A DNA stretch of 64,000 bases from Rhodobacterales bacterium. Lineage in GTDB: Bacteria; Pseudomonadota; Alphaproteobacteria; Rhodobacterales; Rhodobacteraceae. Positions within the stretch are counted from its first letter, which is position 1. Each line of letters begins with the position of its first letter. Below, piece after piece: positions 41,539 through 51,066 of the stretch. Where the stretch lies: assembly GCA_025362795.1 (NCBI GenBank), contig JANYFE010000053.1, positions 1 through 64,000 of the forward strand. Direction: 5' to 3'. A program made the position numbers and the translations under genes. The notes beneath the pieces were generated by a model. The model saw only the letters and a program-made list of their open reading frames with translations, made no database searches and was not told the DNA's origin.

Positions 41539-41544
41539 CGCGGC

Positions 41545-42897
41545 CTACAACGCGCCCAGACCGGCATCGAGCGCAGACAGGATCGTGGTCACATCGGCCT
41601 CGGTCAGGACCAGCGGGGGCGAGAGGATGATGGTGTTGCCCGACACGCGGACCATCGCCCCGGCTTTGTAGGCCTCGGTCTGGACCTTGGCGGAGATTGC
41701 CTTGTCGGCGGGCGCTTTGGTGCCGCGGTCGGCGACGAGTTCGATGGCGTGCATCAGGCCGTAGCCGCCCCGGACATCGCCGATGACATCGTATCTGGAT
41801 TGCAGCGCCAGAAGGCCGGCATGCATCTGTGCGCCGCGGGCGGCGGCGTTATCCTTGAGGTTCAGGCGCAAGGTTTCGGAAAGGCAGGCAAGAGCGGCGG
41901 CTGCCCCGACCGGGTGGCCGGAATAGGTGTAGCCATGGCCGATTGCGGCGCGGCCGGTGTCATCCTTTTCAAACACCTCTGCCACGCCTTCGCCGATCAT
42001 CACGGCACCAAAGGGGAAATAGGCGTTGGTGATGGCTTTGGCAGTGCAGGTAAAGTCGGGTTTGACGCCCCAGAGACGGCAGCCGGTCCAGGCGCCGGTG
42101 CGGCCAAAGGCGGTGATGACCTCGTCGGCGATCAGGAGAATACCATGCTTGCGGCACAGGGCCGCGACGCCGGGCATGAAGGAGGGATGCGGCGGGATGA
42201 CGCCACCAGCGCCCAGGATCGGCTCCATGATGAAGGCGGCGATGGTGCCGGGGCTTTGGAACGCGATTTCGTCCGCAAGTGCTTGAAGGCAGAGGTCTGA
42301 CAGTCTGGCGGGGTCAGTTTCGTTGAACGGGTTGCGGTAGGGGAAGGGGGCGGGGATGTGATGGCACCCCGGCAGCAGCGGTTCGTAGGCGGTGCGGAAG
42401 TTGGCGTTGCCATTGACGGACGCCCCGCCGAAATGGGTGCCGTGGTAGCCTTTTTTGAGCGACAGGAACTTGGTGCGCCCGGCCTCGCCGCGGATCTTGT
42501 GATACTGGCGCGACAGGCGCAGGGCGGTTTCGACCGAGTCCGATCCGCCGGAGGTGTAAAAGGCACGGGTCAGGCCATCGGGTTCGAAGAATTTGCGCAG
42601 CTCTTCGCTGAGTTCGATCACCACGTCATTGGTGGTGCCGCGAAAGGTCGAATAATACGGCAAGCGGTCAAGCTGGGCGCTGATCGCATCCTTGATAGGC
42701 TGGCAGGAATAGCCGAGGTTGACGTTCCATAAGCCACCCACTCCATCGACGACCTCGTGCCCGTCGATATCCCTGATCCGGCTGCCGGAGGCCGAAACGA
42801 TGATCGCGGGCGGGTTTTTCAGGCTGTCGGACGGCGCGGTCATCGGGTGCCACAGGCTGCGGGCGTTGTTGGCCTTGATGTAATTGTCGTCTTTCAT
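41545..42897 (-). CDS. Class III PLP aminotransferase (omega-amino acid:pyruvate-type)
   Basis: LWHPMTAPSDS, FYTSGGSDSVETALRLSRQYH, ILLIADEVITAFGRTGAWTG, FTCTAKAITNAYFPFGAVMI. Confidence 0.93.
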   Translation of the reverse strand: MKDDNYIKANNARSLWHPMTAPSDSLKNPPAIIVSASGSRIRDIDGHEVVDGVGGLWNVNLGYSCQPIKDAISAQLDRLPYYSTFRGTTNDVVIELSEELRKFFEPDGLTRAFYTSGGSDSVETALRLSRQYHKIRGEAGRTKFLSLKKGYHGTHFGGASVNGNANFRTAYEPLLPGCHHIPAPFPYRNPFNETDPARLSDLCLQALADEIAFQSPGTIAAFIMEPILGAGGVIPPHPSFMPGVAALCRKHGILLIADEVITAFGRTGAWTGCRLWGVKPDFTCTAKAITNAYFPFGAVMIGEGVAEVFEKDDTGRAAIGHGYTYSGHPVGAAAALACLSETLRLNLKDNAAARGAQMHAGLLALQSRYDVIGDVRGGYGLMHAIELVADRGTKAPADKAISAKVQTEAYKAGAMVRVSGNTIILSPPLVLTEADVTTILSALDAGLGAL

Positions 42898-42898
42898 G

Positions 42899-43690
42899 TC
42901 ATGCCTTCTGGATCTTGCGCCACAGCGCATCGAGTTCGGGGGGAAGCTGGCCGCCCCAGGCCGCCATCGTTTCGCGCGCGGCGGCGATGAGGGCTGTGAG
43001 GGTCTTGGCGGTGGCGGCGGGCGTCAACCGGGTGACCGGGGCCGCGACGGCAATCGCGCCGGTGCAGGCCCCGCGCGCGTCGAACAGGGGCAGCGCGATG
43101 CTGGCGACGTCCGCCTCGTAAGTGTCGGCCGTGCGGCCATAGCCGACGCGGCGCATCTCGGCCAGGCGGGTCCGGACATCCTCGGGCCGGGTTGGCGTGG
43201 CTTTGGTGACGGCGACCATCGGTTGCGCCAGAATGGCATCGGCTATCTGTGGCGGCAAATTGGCGAGCACGGCAAAGCCCGAGGAAGTGGCGTGAAAGGG
43301 CAGCACGTCGGCTTCCTCCATCATCACCTTCATCGCATGGGCTGCCGAATAGGCGTAGGCCAGCGTCGCCAGCTTGCCGCCGACCAGATGCGACATATGC
43401 GCAGTCTCGCCCGTGGTGTGGGCAAGCCGCTGCAAGATGGGCAGCGCGAGATCGCGCAGGGGCACCGCCGCATCCCGCAGCGCCGCGAGCCGCAGCACCG
43501 CAGGGCCGATTCGATAGCCGCGCGATTCGGGCAATTGTTCGGCCAGTCCATGTTCGACAAGTTCTGACATCAGCCGAAAGCAGGTGGCCTTGTTGGTGCC
43601 TGACATGCGGGCGAGGTCAGACAGGCCGATCAAGGAATGGGCCCTGTCGAAATAATTCAGCAACGCCAATGCTTTCGACGTTGTTCCCAT
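42899..43690 (-). CDS. IclR-family transcriptional regulator
   Basis: KALALLNYFDRAHSLIGLSDLARMSGTNKATCFRLMSELVEHGL HTH. Confidence 0.93.
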   Translation of the reverse strand: MGTTSKALALLNYFDRAHSLIGLSDLARMSGTNKATCFRLMSELVEHGLAEQLPESRGYRIGPAVLRLAALRDAAVPLRDLALPILQRLAHTTGETAHMSHLVGGKLATLAYAYSAAHAMKVMMEEADVLPFHATSSGFAVLANLPPQIADAILAQPMVAVTKATPTRPEDVRTRLAEMRRVGYGRTADTYEADVASIALPLFDARGACTGAIAVAAPVTRLTPAATAKTLTALIAAARETMAAWGGQLPPELDALWRKIQKA

Positions 43691-43753
43691 GAGTTTGCCG
43701 TTGCCCTTTTGCCGTCAGGTGCAGGGGTCTGCCCCCGCCTGCTGCCAAAACAG

Positions 43754-43802
43754 TTGACAGGATGCCGCAGCGCCTGTCAATCTAAAAACGAACCATCGGT
43801 TC
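43754..43802. promoter_or_regulatory. Two inverted repeats: TTGACAGG-N11-CCTGTCAA and GAACC-ATC-GGTTC; candidate IclR operator region
   Basis: Perfect 8-bp and 5-bp arms in the iclR/permease divergent spacer. Confidence 0.5.
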
Positions 43803-43843
43803 ATATAATAAACCGCTACAGGGAACCAACGAGGGGAACAACC

Positions 43844-43891
43844 ATGACAAGCGATCGCAAGGGCCTTGGCGCAGAGGTCCGCCATGTCTGA
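43844..43891 (+). other. Candidate 15-aa leader ORF MTSDRKGLGAEVRHV overlapping the permease start codon
   Basis: ATG after a purine-rich GAGGGGAA; its TGA overlaps the start region of the 43884 ATG. Confidence 0.3.
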
Positions 43892-45311
43892 TAGTCAAAA
43901 GAACCAACTGAGGGCCAATTCGCTGAGCACGGCGCAGATTGCGTTTCTGGTGATTTCTGCCGCTGCGCCGCTTACGGCGGTGGCGGGCGGGGTGCCGGTG
44001 TCGATGCTTTTGGGCAATGGCGCGGGGATTGCGGGCACGTTCGGTGTGGTCACGATCATCCTACTGGTGTTTGCCGTGGGCTATGTCGCGATGAGCCGCC
44101 ATGTCACCAACGCCGGGGCTTTCTATGCCTTTGCCGCCCAAGGGTTGGGCGGGCGGGTCGGCGGTGGTGCAGCGCTGATCGCCATCCTGTCTTACAACGC
44201 CATGCAGATCGGGGTTCTGGGTCTGTTGGGGGCGGCCCCTGCCGGCACGTTCGGCGCGATGGGCGTCAATCTGCCCTGGTATGTCTGGTCGTTCATCGCC
44301 ATCGCGGTGGTGGGCATTCTGGGCTATCGGCAGGTTGACCTGTCGGCCAAGATCCTCGTCGTGCTGGTGGCGCTGGAATATGTGATCGTGCTTATCGTCG
44401 ATGTGGCGATTTTCCTCAAAGGCGGCGATGCGGGCCTGTCGATGGCGCCGTTTTCGGTCACCCAGGTCATGTCCGGCTCGCCCCTGATCGGCGTGCTGTT
44501 CTGCTTTGCCGCCTTCATCGGGTTCGAGGCGACCACGATCTACGGCGAAGAAGCCCGCGACCCGACCAAATCTATCCCGCGTGCCACCTACTTTTCGGTT
44601 ATCCTGATCGGCGTGTTCTACATGGTCACCGCGTGGCTGATGGCGGTCGGTGCCGGCGTCGACAAGCTGATGCCCACGCTGCAAGGCCTGGCCGACCCCA
44701 CCACGTTCCTGTTCATCCTGACCGAACAATACGCGGGCCACGCGGTCGCCGTCGTCATGGGCATTTTGTTCCTGACCAGTCTGTTCGCGGGGGTTCTGGC
44801 CTTTCACAACGGCGTTGCCCGCTACAAATACGTGGCTGGCCGCGAGGGGATTTTGCCGGACTCGGTCGGCGTGACGCACCCGGTCTACCAAAGCCCGCAT
44901 GTCGGTTCGATGATCCAGACGGTGATTGCCGTGGTGGTGATCGGCCTGTTTGCCGTGTTGGGTCTGGACCCGGTGTTGCAGCTGTTCACCTGGCTGACCC
45001 AGTTGGGAACTTTGGGTGTGCTGGGCCTGATGGGGCTGACCTCGTTCAGCGTCATGGCGTTCTTTGGCCGGGATCCGCGCGGCGAAGGCGCTATGTCGGT
45101 CAAGGTCCTGCCTTTGGTGTCGGGATTGGTGCTGGCCTATCTGTTCGTCGCGATCTTCTACAAGTTCGGCGATCTGACCGGGGCGGCGGGCTGGTTGGGC
45201 GTGGCACTGCCGGCTTTGGTGCCCTTGGCAGGGGTGGTGGGCTATCTGTTGGCGTCGGGGCTTGCCGCGCGTGACCCTGGCCGCTTTGCCAACCTGGGCC
45301 GCGGCCGTTAA
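43884..45311 (+). CDS. APC-family amino acid/amine permease
   Basis: 12-TM pattern; AQIAFLVISAAAPLTAVAGGVP; FIGFEATTIYGEEARDPTKSIPRATY. Confidence 0.93.
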   Translation: MSDSQKNQLRANSLSTAQIAFLVISAAAPLTAVAGGVPVSMLLGNGAGIAGTFGVVTIILLVFAVGYVAMSRHVTNAGAFYAFAAQGLGGRVGGGAALIAILSYNAMQIGVLGLLGAAPAGTFGAMGVNLPWYVWSFIAIAVVGILGYRQVDLSAKILVVLVALEYVIVLIVDVAIFLKGGDAGLSMAPFSVTQVMSGSPLIGVLFCFAAFIGFEATTIYGEEARDPTKSIPRATYFSVILIGVFYMVTAWLMAVGAGVDKLMPTLQGLADPTTFLFILTEQYAGHAVAVVMGILFLTSLFAGVLAFHNGVARYKYVAGREGILPDSVGVTHPVYQSPHVGSMIQTVIAVVVIGLFAVLGLDPVLQLFTWLTQLGTLGVLGLMGLTSFSVMAFFGRDPRGEGAMSVKVLPLVSGLVLAYLFVAIFYKFGDLTGAAGWLGVALPALVPLAGVVGYLLASGLAARDPGRFANLGRGR

Positions 45312-45360
45312 CTATTTTGGCTCCTCCCGCGCTGGGGGGAGCCGTTTTGAAGGACCAAAG

Positions 45361-46839
45361 ATGCAAGACCAGATTGACCGCCTTGCCACCCTGCCCGTTC
45401 CGCCCGGCCGCCTGCTGATCGACGGGATATGGAGTGACGGGCAGGACAACCCCCTGCCCGTTCATTCGCCCATCGACGGCCGGCTGCTGACGACCCTGGA
45501 AAGTGCCAGTGCGGTGGATGTGGCGCGTGCGGTGGCCTCGGCGCGCCGCGCGTTCGAGGATGGTCGCTGGGCGCAGCAAAGCCCGGCGCAGCGCAAGGCG
45601 GTGTTGCAGCGGCTGGCGGACCTGATCGACAAACATGCGCTGGAACTGGCGGTGCTGGGGGTGCGCGACAATGGCACCGAAATCAGCATGGCGCTGAAGG
45701 CCGAACCTGCCAGCGCCGCGCAAACCTTTCGCTGGTATGCCGAGGCGATTGACAAGGTTTACGGCGAAATCGCCCCCACTGCGCCCAATGTTCTGGCGCT
45801 GATCCACCGCGAGCCGGTGGGTGTTGTCGCTGCGATCGTGCCGTGGAACTTTCCGCTGATGATCGGGGCGTGGAAACTGGCGCCCGCCCTCGCCGCCGGC
45901 AATTCAGTTGTGTTGAAACCGCCGGAAACCGCGTCGCTGACCTTGTTGCGGCTGGGCGAGTTGGCGCTGGAGGCGGGCCTGCCGCCCGGCGTTTTGAACA
46001 TTGTCACCGGGCCGGGGCGCAGCACGGGCGAGGCATTGGCGCTGTCGATGGATGTCGATGTGCTGGTGTTCACCGGGTCAGGCGGCACCGGGCGGCGGTT
46101 GCTGGAATATGCGGCGCGGTCGAACCTGAAGCGGGTCTATCTCGAATTGGGTGGCAAAAGCCCGAATGTGGCCTTTGCCGATGCGCCTGACCTTGGCGCC
46201 GCTGCCAAGGCCGCTGCCAGCGGCATTTTCCGCAATGCAGGGCAAGTCTGCGTTGCCGGGTCGCGCCTGTTGGTCGAGGCAGCGGTGGCCGATGATTTTC
46301 TGACCGCCGTAACCCAGGCGACCGCGGCGATGACGGTCGGCAACCCGCTGAGCCTTGGCACCCAGATCGGGGCGATCAATTCGCCGGAACAGCTAGTGCG
46401 CAATCTGGGTTTTGTCGACAGCGCCCGGGCAGAAGGCAACCAGATCCTGACCGGCGGCGGGCAAACCCGGCAGGACAGCAGCGGCTGGTTCATGGAGCCG
46501 ACCATCGTTGCGGGGGTTCGCCCCGAACACCGGCTGTTTCGCGAAGAGGTGTTCGGCCCGATCCTTTCCGTCACCACCTTCACCACCGAGGCAGAGGCAC
46601 TGTCGCTGGCCAACGCCACCGACTTCGGCCTCGCCTCGGGCGTCTGGACCAGCAACCTGAGCCGGGCGCACCGGATGATCCGGGGCATCAAGGCGGGCGT
46701 CGTGCATGTCAACACCTATGGCGGCACCGACGGCACCGTGCCGTTGGGCGGGGTGCGCCAGTCCGGCAACGGCCATGACAAATCGCTGCATGCGTTTGAC
46801 AAATACACCGACCTCAAGACAGCATGGATTGCATTGTGA
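45361..46839 (+). CDS. NAD(P)-dependent aldehyde dehydrogenase
   Basis: PWNFPLMIGAWKLAPALAAGNSVVLKPPE, ELGGKSPNVAF, FRNAGQVCVAGSRLLVE. Confidence 0.95.
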   Translation: MQDQIDRLATLPVPPGRLLIDGIWSDGQDNPLPVHSPIDGRLLTTLESASAVDVARAVASARRAFEDGRWAQQSPAQRKAVLQRLADLIDKHALELAVLGVRDNGTEISMALKAEPASAAQTFRWYAEAIDKVYGEIAPTAPNVLALIHREPVGVVAAIVPWNFPLMIGAWKLAPALAAGNSVVLKPPETASLTLLRLGELALEAGLPPGVLNIVTGPGRSTGEALALSMDVDVLVFTGSGGTGRRLLEYAARSNLKRVYLELGGKSPNVAFADAPDLGAAAKAAASGIFRNAGQVCVAGSRLLVEAAVADDFLTAVTQATAAMTVGNPLSLGTQIGAINSPEQLVRNLGFVDSARAEGNQILTGGGQTRQDSSGWFMEPTIVAGVRPEHRLFREEVFGPILSVTTFTTEAEALSLANATDFGLASGVWTSNLSRAHRMIRGIKAGVVHVNTYGGTDGTVPLGGVRQSGNGHDKSLHAFDKYTDLKTAWIAL

Positions 46840-48131
46840 GCACCGCCGACCTTCTAGCACGCCGCGCCCGATTGCTGGGGCCGAATGTCCAGACGTTTTA
46901 CGAAGATCCAGTGCATCTGGTGCGCGGTCTTGGCACGCGGGTTTGGGATGCGGGGGGGCGTGACTATCTGGACTGCTACAACAACGTCCCGCATGTCGGT
47001 CATTGCCACCCGCGTGTGGTCGAGGCGATCTGCCGGCAAGCCAGCACGCTGAACACCCACACCCGCTATCTGCACGAGGGCATCCTCGACTATGTCGAGC
47101 GGTTGACCGAGACCTTTGACGGGGCGCTTAGGACCGCGATCCTGACCTGCACCGGGTCCGAGGCGAACGATATCGCGCTGCGGATGGCCGAGGCGATCAC
47201 CGGCAAGCGCGGTATCATTGCGACCGACCACACCTATCACGGCAATACGACCGTGGTGGCGCAACTGTCGCGCACCAATGTTCCGGGCACCGGCGACGGC
47301 GCACATGTGCGGCACGTCCCCGCGCCGGACAGCTATCGTCCGTTGGGGGGCGAGGCCGGGATGCCGCACGCCATAGCGTTCGCGGCCCTGGTTCAGGAGG
47401 CCATCGACGATCTCAACGCCAAGGGCCACGGCTTTGCCGGGATCATCCTGTGCCCCGCCTTCCTGAACGAAGGCTTTCCGATGCTGGACAAAGGCTGGCT
47501 GGACCCGGTGGCGCAGGTGGTTCGCAAGGCCGGAGGCCTGTTCATCGCGGACGAGGTTCAGCCCGGCTTTGGCCGCAACGGCGCATGTTTCTGGGGCCAT
47601 CAGCGCATTGGCGTACAGCCCGATATCGTCACGATGGGCAAGCCGATGGGCAACGGCCACCCGATCGCAGGCGTGGTGACGACGATGGAGGTGATGACGG
47701 CCTTTCGCCAATCGTTCCGCTATTTCAACACGTTCGGCGGCAATCCGGTATCCTGTGCGGCGGCGATGGCCGTGCTGGACGTGCTGGCGGACGAAGGGTT
47801 GCAGCACAATGCCCGCACGGTTGGCGCCTATGCCAAGGCCGGGCTGGCCAAGCTGGCGTTGCGCCATGAATCCATCGGCGACATTCGCGGCTATGGCCTG
47901 TTCTTCGGGGCCGAGATGGTGACGGACCGCACCTTGAAAACCCCCGCGCCCAAATTCACCACCCGCGTCGCCAACGAGATGCGTCAGCGCGGCATTCTGC
48001 TGAACAAGTTGGGCATCCATTATAACACGCTGAAAATCCGCCCGCCGATGCCGTTTTCCATCGCCGATGCCGATCAGATGCTGCACACGCTGGACGCCGT
48101 GCTGACCGAATTTGGCCCGGCCCGTGACTGA
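46824..48131 (+). CDS. Class III PLP enzyme of the ethanolamine-phosphate/phosphohydroxylysine phospho-lyase type
   Basis: DCYNNVPHVGHCHPRVVEA, NTHTRYLHEGI, DEVQPGFGRNGACFWGHQ, DIVTMGKPMGNGHPIAGVVTT, YFNTFGGNPVSCAAAMAVLDV; very close to AGXT2L1/ETNPPL signatures. Confidence 0.8.
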   Translation: MDCIVSTADLLARRARLLGPNVQTFYEDPVHLVRGLGTRVWDAGGRDYLDCYNNVPHVGHCHPRVVEAICRQASTLNTHTRYLHEGILDYVERLTETFDGALRTAILTCTGSEANDIALRMAEAITGKRGIIATDHTYHGNTTVVAQLSRTNVPGTGDGAHVRHVPAPDSYRPLGGEAGMPHAIAFAALVQEAIDDLNAKGHGFAGIILCPAFLNEGFPMLDKGWLDPVAQVVRKAGGLFIADEVQPGFGRNGACFWGHQRIGVQPDIVTMGKPMGNGHPIAGVVTTMEVMTAFRQSFRYFNTFGGNPVSCAAAMAVLDVLADEGLQHNARTVGAYAKAGLAKLALRHESIGDIRGYGLFFGAEMVTDRTLKTPAPKFTTRVANEMRQRGILLNKLGIHYNTLKIRPPMPFSIADADQMLHTLDAVLTEFGPARD

Positions 48132-49050
48132 CATTGTCGCACAAGCCTTGTCGCTATGGGGTCTGACGGGTTGCCAGACCACGCTGTTGGCAGAGCGGGA
48201 GAACCACGTCTACCGCATCGACTCTGCCCCGCCGCTTGCCTTGCGGCTGCATCGGCGCGGGTCGCGCAGCACGGCAGAGTTGCTGTCGGAGTTGGACTGG
48301 ATGGCGGCGTTGCAGGCGCAGGGCCTTTCGGTGCCACGGCCCTATCCGGCGCTGGACAAGGCGCTTTGTCATCAGATTGACGGCCAGATCGTCGATGTTC
48401 TGGGCTGGGTTGACGGGGTGCCCATGGGCATCGGCGGGCGGTTGAACCCGGCGCTTGACGGCCCCGCGACCTATCGCGCCCTGGGGCAGGCGATGGCCCG
48501 GCTGCACATCCTGTCGGACGCATGGACGCCGCCCGCCCATTTCACCCGCCACGCCTGGGATGCCGGGGGTCTGGTGGGCGACGCGCCGTTGTGGGGCCGG
48601 TTCTGGGAAAACCCGCGTCTGACCGCGGATCAGACCGCCCTCATGGTGCAGGTGCGCGACAAGGCCCGCGTGCTGCTGGCGGCAATGCCGGGGCACGACT
48701 TTGGTTTGATTCACGCGGATCTTGTCGTCGAAAATGTCCTGATCGGACCGGCTGGGCCGCAGTTGATCGACTTTGACGATGGCGGCTATGGCTACCGCTT
48801 GTTTGACATCGCCACCGTCCTGAACGTGACCCTGCGCGAACCAGATCCCGCGCCGCTGCAACAGGCCTTTACCCAAGGCTATCTGGCAACGCGGCCGATT
48901 GATCTGACGGCCCTGCCCCTGTTCCAGACCCTGCGCGCCTTGACTTATGTCGGCTGGATCGTGCCGCGCCTGTCCGAACCCGGGGCCGCGGCCCGCCACA
49001 CCCGCTTTACCGCCCTTGCCTGCCACATGGCCGAAACCCTTATGACCTGA
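48124..49050 (+). CDS. APH-fold small-molecule kinase (amino-alcohol/hydroxylysine kinase-like)
   Basis: GLIHADLVVENVLI and QLIDFDDGGYGYRLFDIA (HxDxxxxN + DFD); coupled to the phospho-lyase gene. Confidence 0.8.
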   Translation: MTDIVAQALSLWGLTGCQTTLLAERENHVYRIDSAPPLALRLHRRGSRSTAELLSELDWMAALQAQGLSVPRPYPALDKALCHQIDGQIVDVLGWVDGVPMGIGGRLNPALDGPATYRALGQAMARLHILSDAWTPPAHFTRHAWDAGGLVGDAPLWGRFWENPRLTADQTALMVQVRDKARVLLAAMPGHDFGLIHADLVVENVLIGPAGPQLIDFDDGGYGYRLFDIATVLNVTLREPDPAPLQQAFTQGYLATRPIDLTALPLFQTLRALTYVGWIVPRLSEPGAAARHTRFTALACHMAETLMT

Positions 49051-49060
49051 GGAACCCCCG

Positions 49061-50299
49061 ATGGACCTGCCGCAAAAAACCATTCTCGTCGTCGGCACTT
49101 ATGACACCAAGGATGACGAGCTGTCGTATCTGGCAGGGGTGATCCGGGCGCAGGGCGGTGCGGTGCTGCGGATGGATGTCTCTGTGCTGGGCGACCCCAA
49201 AGCCGCCACCGAGATCAGCAAACATCAGGTGGCCGAGGCGGCGGGGGCGTCGATTGCCGAGGCGATTGCGGCAGAGGATGAAAACTTTGCGATGCAGGTC
49301 ATGGCGCGGGGGGCGGCAGCTTTGGCGTCCAGCCTGCACCACGCGGGCAAGTTTGACGGCGTGATCGTGCTGGGCGGGTCGATGGGCACCGACCTTGGGT
49401 TGGACCTGTGCGCCGCCTTGCCGTTGGGCGTGCCGAAATACATCGTCTCTACCGTCAGCTTTTCCGCGATGATCCCGCCGGAACGCATTCCGGCGGATTT
49501 GCAGATGATCCTGTGGGCCGGCGGACTTTACGGCCTTAATTCGATCTGCAAGGCCTCGCTCAGTCAGGCCGCCGGGGCGGTTCTGGGGGCGGCGCGCGCG
49601 GTCGAACCACCGCACCGCGACCGCCCGCTGATCGGGATGACCGGTTTCAGCAAGACCGTGCTCCATTACATCGTCACACTGAAACCGGCACTGGAGGCGC
49701 GCGGCTTTGAAGTCGCGGTCTTTCATGCCACCGGTATGGGCGGGCGGGCGTTTGAAAGTCTGGCGTCCGAGGGTGCTTTTGCCGCCGTGCTGGATTTTGC
49801 CCCGCAAGAGGTGGGCAACCACCTGTTCGGATCTGCCATCTCGGCTGGACCTGACCGGATGACGGCGGCAGCGCGGCGCGGGATCCCGCAGCTGGTGTCG
49901 CTGGGCTGCTGCGATCTGGTCGACCTTGTCGGCTGGCATCCCACGCCGCCGCGATTTGCGGATCATGCCGCTCACGCCCATAACCGGCTGATCTCGTCGG
50001 TGGCGCTGAACGCGGTGGAACGCCGCGAACTGGCGCGTGCGCTGTCGGCGCGTCTGGCGCAGGCGCAGGGCGAAACGGTGCTGTTGATCCCGCGCGGTGG
50101 CGTGCATGTCTGGGACCGCGCCGATGGGCCGCTGTGCAACCCGGAGGCGCATGCGGCCTTTCTGGACGAGTTGGAACGCACCTGCCCGGCGAATGTCCGC
50201 CAGATCGCGCTGGACGCGCATATCAACGACAGCGCCTTTTGCGATGCAGCACTGGCCGTGGTGGACGACTGGATCGCGCGGGGCCTGTTGCGCGCCTGA
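49061..50299 (+). CDS. Tm-1-like ATP-binding domain protein (UPF0261)
   Basis: VVGTYDTKDDELSYLAGVI, DGVIVLGGSMGTDLG, IGMTGFSKT. Confidence 0.9.
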   Translation: MDLPQKTILVVGTYDTKDDELSYLAGVIRAQGGAVLRMDVSVLGDPKAATEISKHQVAEAAGASIAEAIAAEDENFAMQVMARGAAALASSLHHAGKFDGVIVLGGSMGTDLGLDLCAALPLGVPKYIVSTVSFSAMIPPERIPADLQMILWAGGLYGLNSICKASLSQAAGAVLGAARAVEPPHRDRPLIGMTGFSKTVLHYIVTLKPALEARGFEVAVFHATGMGGRAFESLASEGAFAAVLDFAPQEVGNHLFGSAISAGPDRMTAAARRGIPQLVSLGCCDLVDLVGWHPTPPRFADHAAHAHNRLISSVALNAVERRELARALSARLAQAQGETVLLIPRGGVHVWDRADGPLCNPEAHAAFLDELERTCPANVRQIALDAHINDSAFCDAALAVVDDWIARGLLRA

Positions 50300-50359
50300 C
50301 TGGACCGCATGGGAAGCATCGGCTAACAGGGGAACACCGCGTCTCAGAAGGCTTTGCGC

Positions 50360-51007
50360 ATGACCAACCAGAACCCCGGTCTTGTTCAGCAAATTCTGGA
50401 CCGGATCGACCTTGGCCTTTTGAACCCCGGCGACACCTTGGACGAGGCCGAACTGGTCACCACCTTTGGCGTGTCGCGCACCCCGGTCCGCGAGGCGATC
50501 TTGCAGCTGGAGGCGGTGGGACTGGTCCGACGCCTGCCGCGCAAGGGGGCCACGATCTTTCGCCCGACGCTGGAGGAATTCCTGGCCATTCTGGAGGTCC
50601 ACGCCAAGCTGGAGGGTCAGGCGGCGGGCCTTGCGGCGCGGCGGCTGTCGCGGCAGGGGGCGCTGGGGCTGGAGGCTGCGGTGGCGGCCTGCGAGGCGCA
50701 TGCTGCCGCGGGCGAGTCTGACCCGGACGGCTATTATCAGTTGAACCTGCGGTTTCACGAATGCGTCGCGGTGGCGGCGGGCAATGCCGTGCTGGTTGAT
50801 TTCGTCAAGACCAACGCGCGGAAATTGCTGGCCTATTACCGGGCGCGCTATCAATTCACGGGCGTGATCGCGGACTCGGCGCGGGATCATCGTGCCATTG
50901 CCAACCTGATTTTCGACCGACAGACCGAACGGGCCGAGGCGGCGATGCAGCGCCATGTGCAGTTCGATCAAGTCACCGCGATGGACCTGCTGGCGGCCTT
51001 GTCCTGA
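50360..51007 (+). CDS. GntR-family (FCD domain) transcriptional regulator
   Basis: NPGDTLDEAELVTTFGVSRTPVREAILQLEAVGLV HTH; FCD-like C-terminus. Confidence 0.93.
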   Translation: MTNQNPGLVQQILDRIDLGLLNPGDTLDEAELVTTFGVSRTPVREAILQLEAVGLVRRLPRKGATIFRPTLEEFLAILEVHAKLEGQAAGLAARRLSRQGALGLEAAVAACEAHAAAGESDPDGYYQLNLRFHECVAVAAGNAVLVDFVKTNARKLLAYYRARYQFTGVIADSARDHRAIANLIFDRQTERAEAAMQRHVQFDQVTAMDLLAALS

Positions 51008-51066
51008 CATCCTGTCTCGTCGCATTTCCGGACCGTTAGTGCGGTATCCGATTGGCTGGAAGTGCT

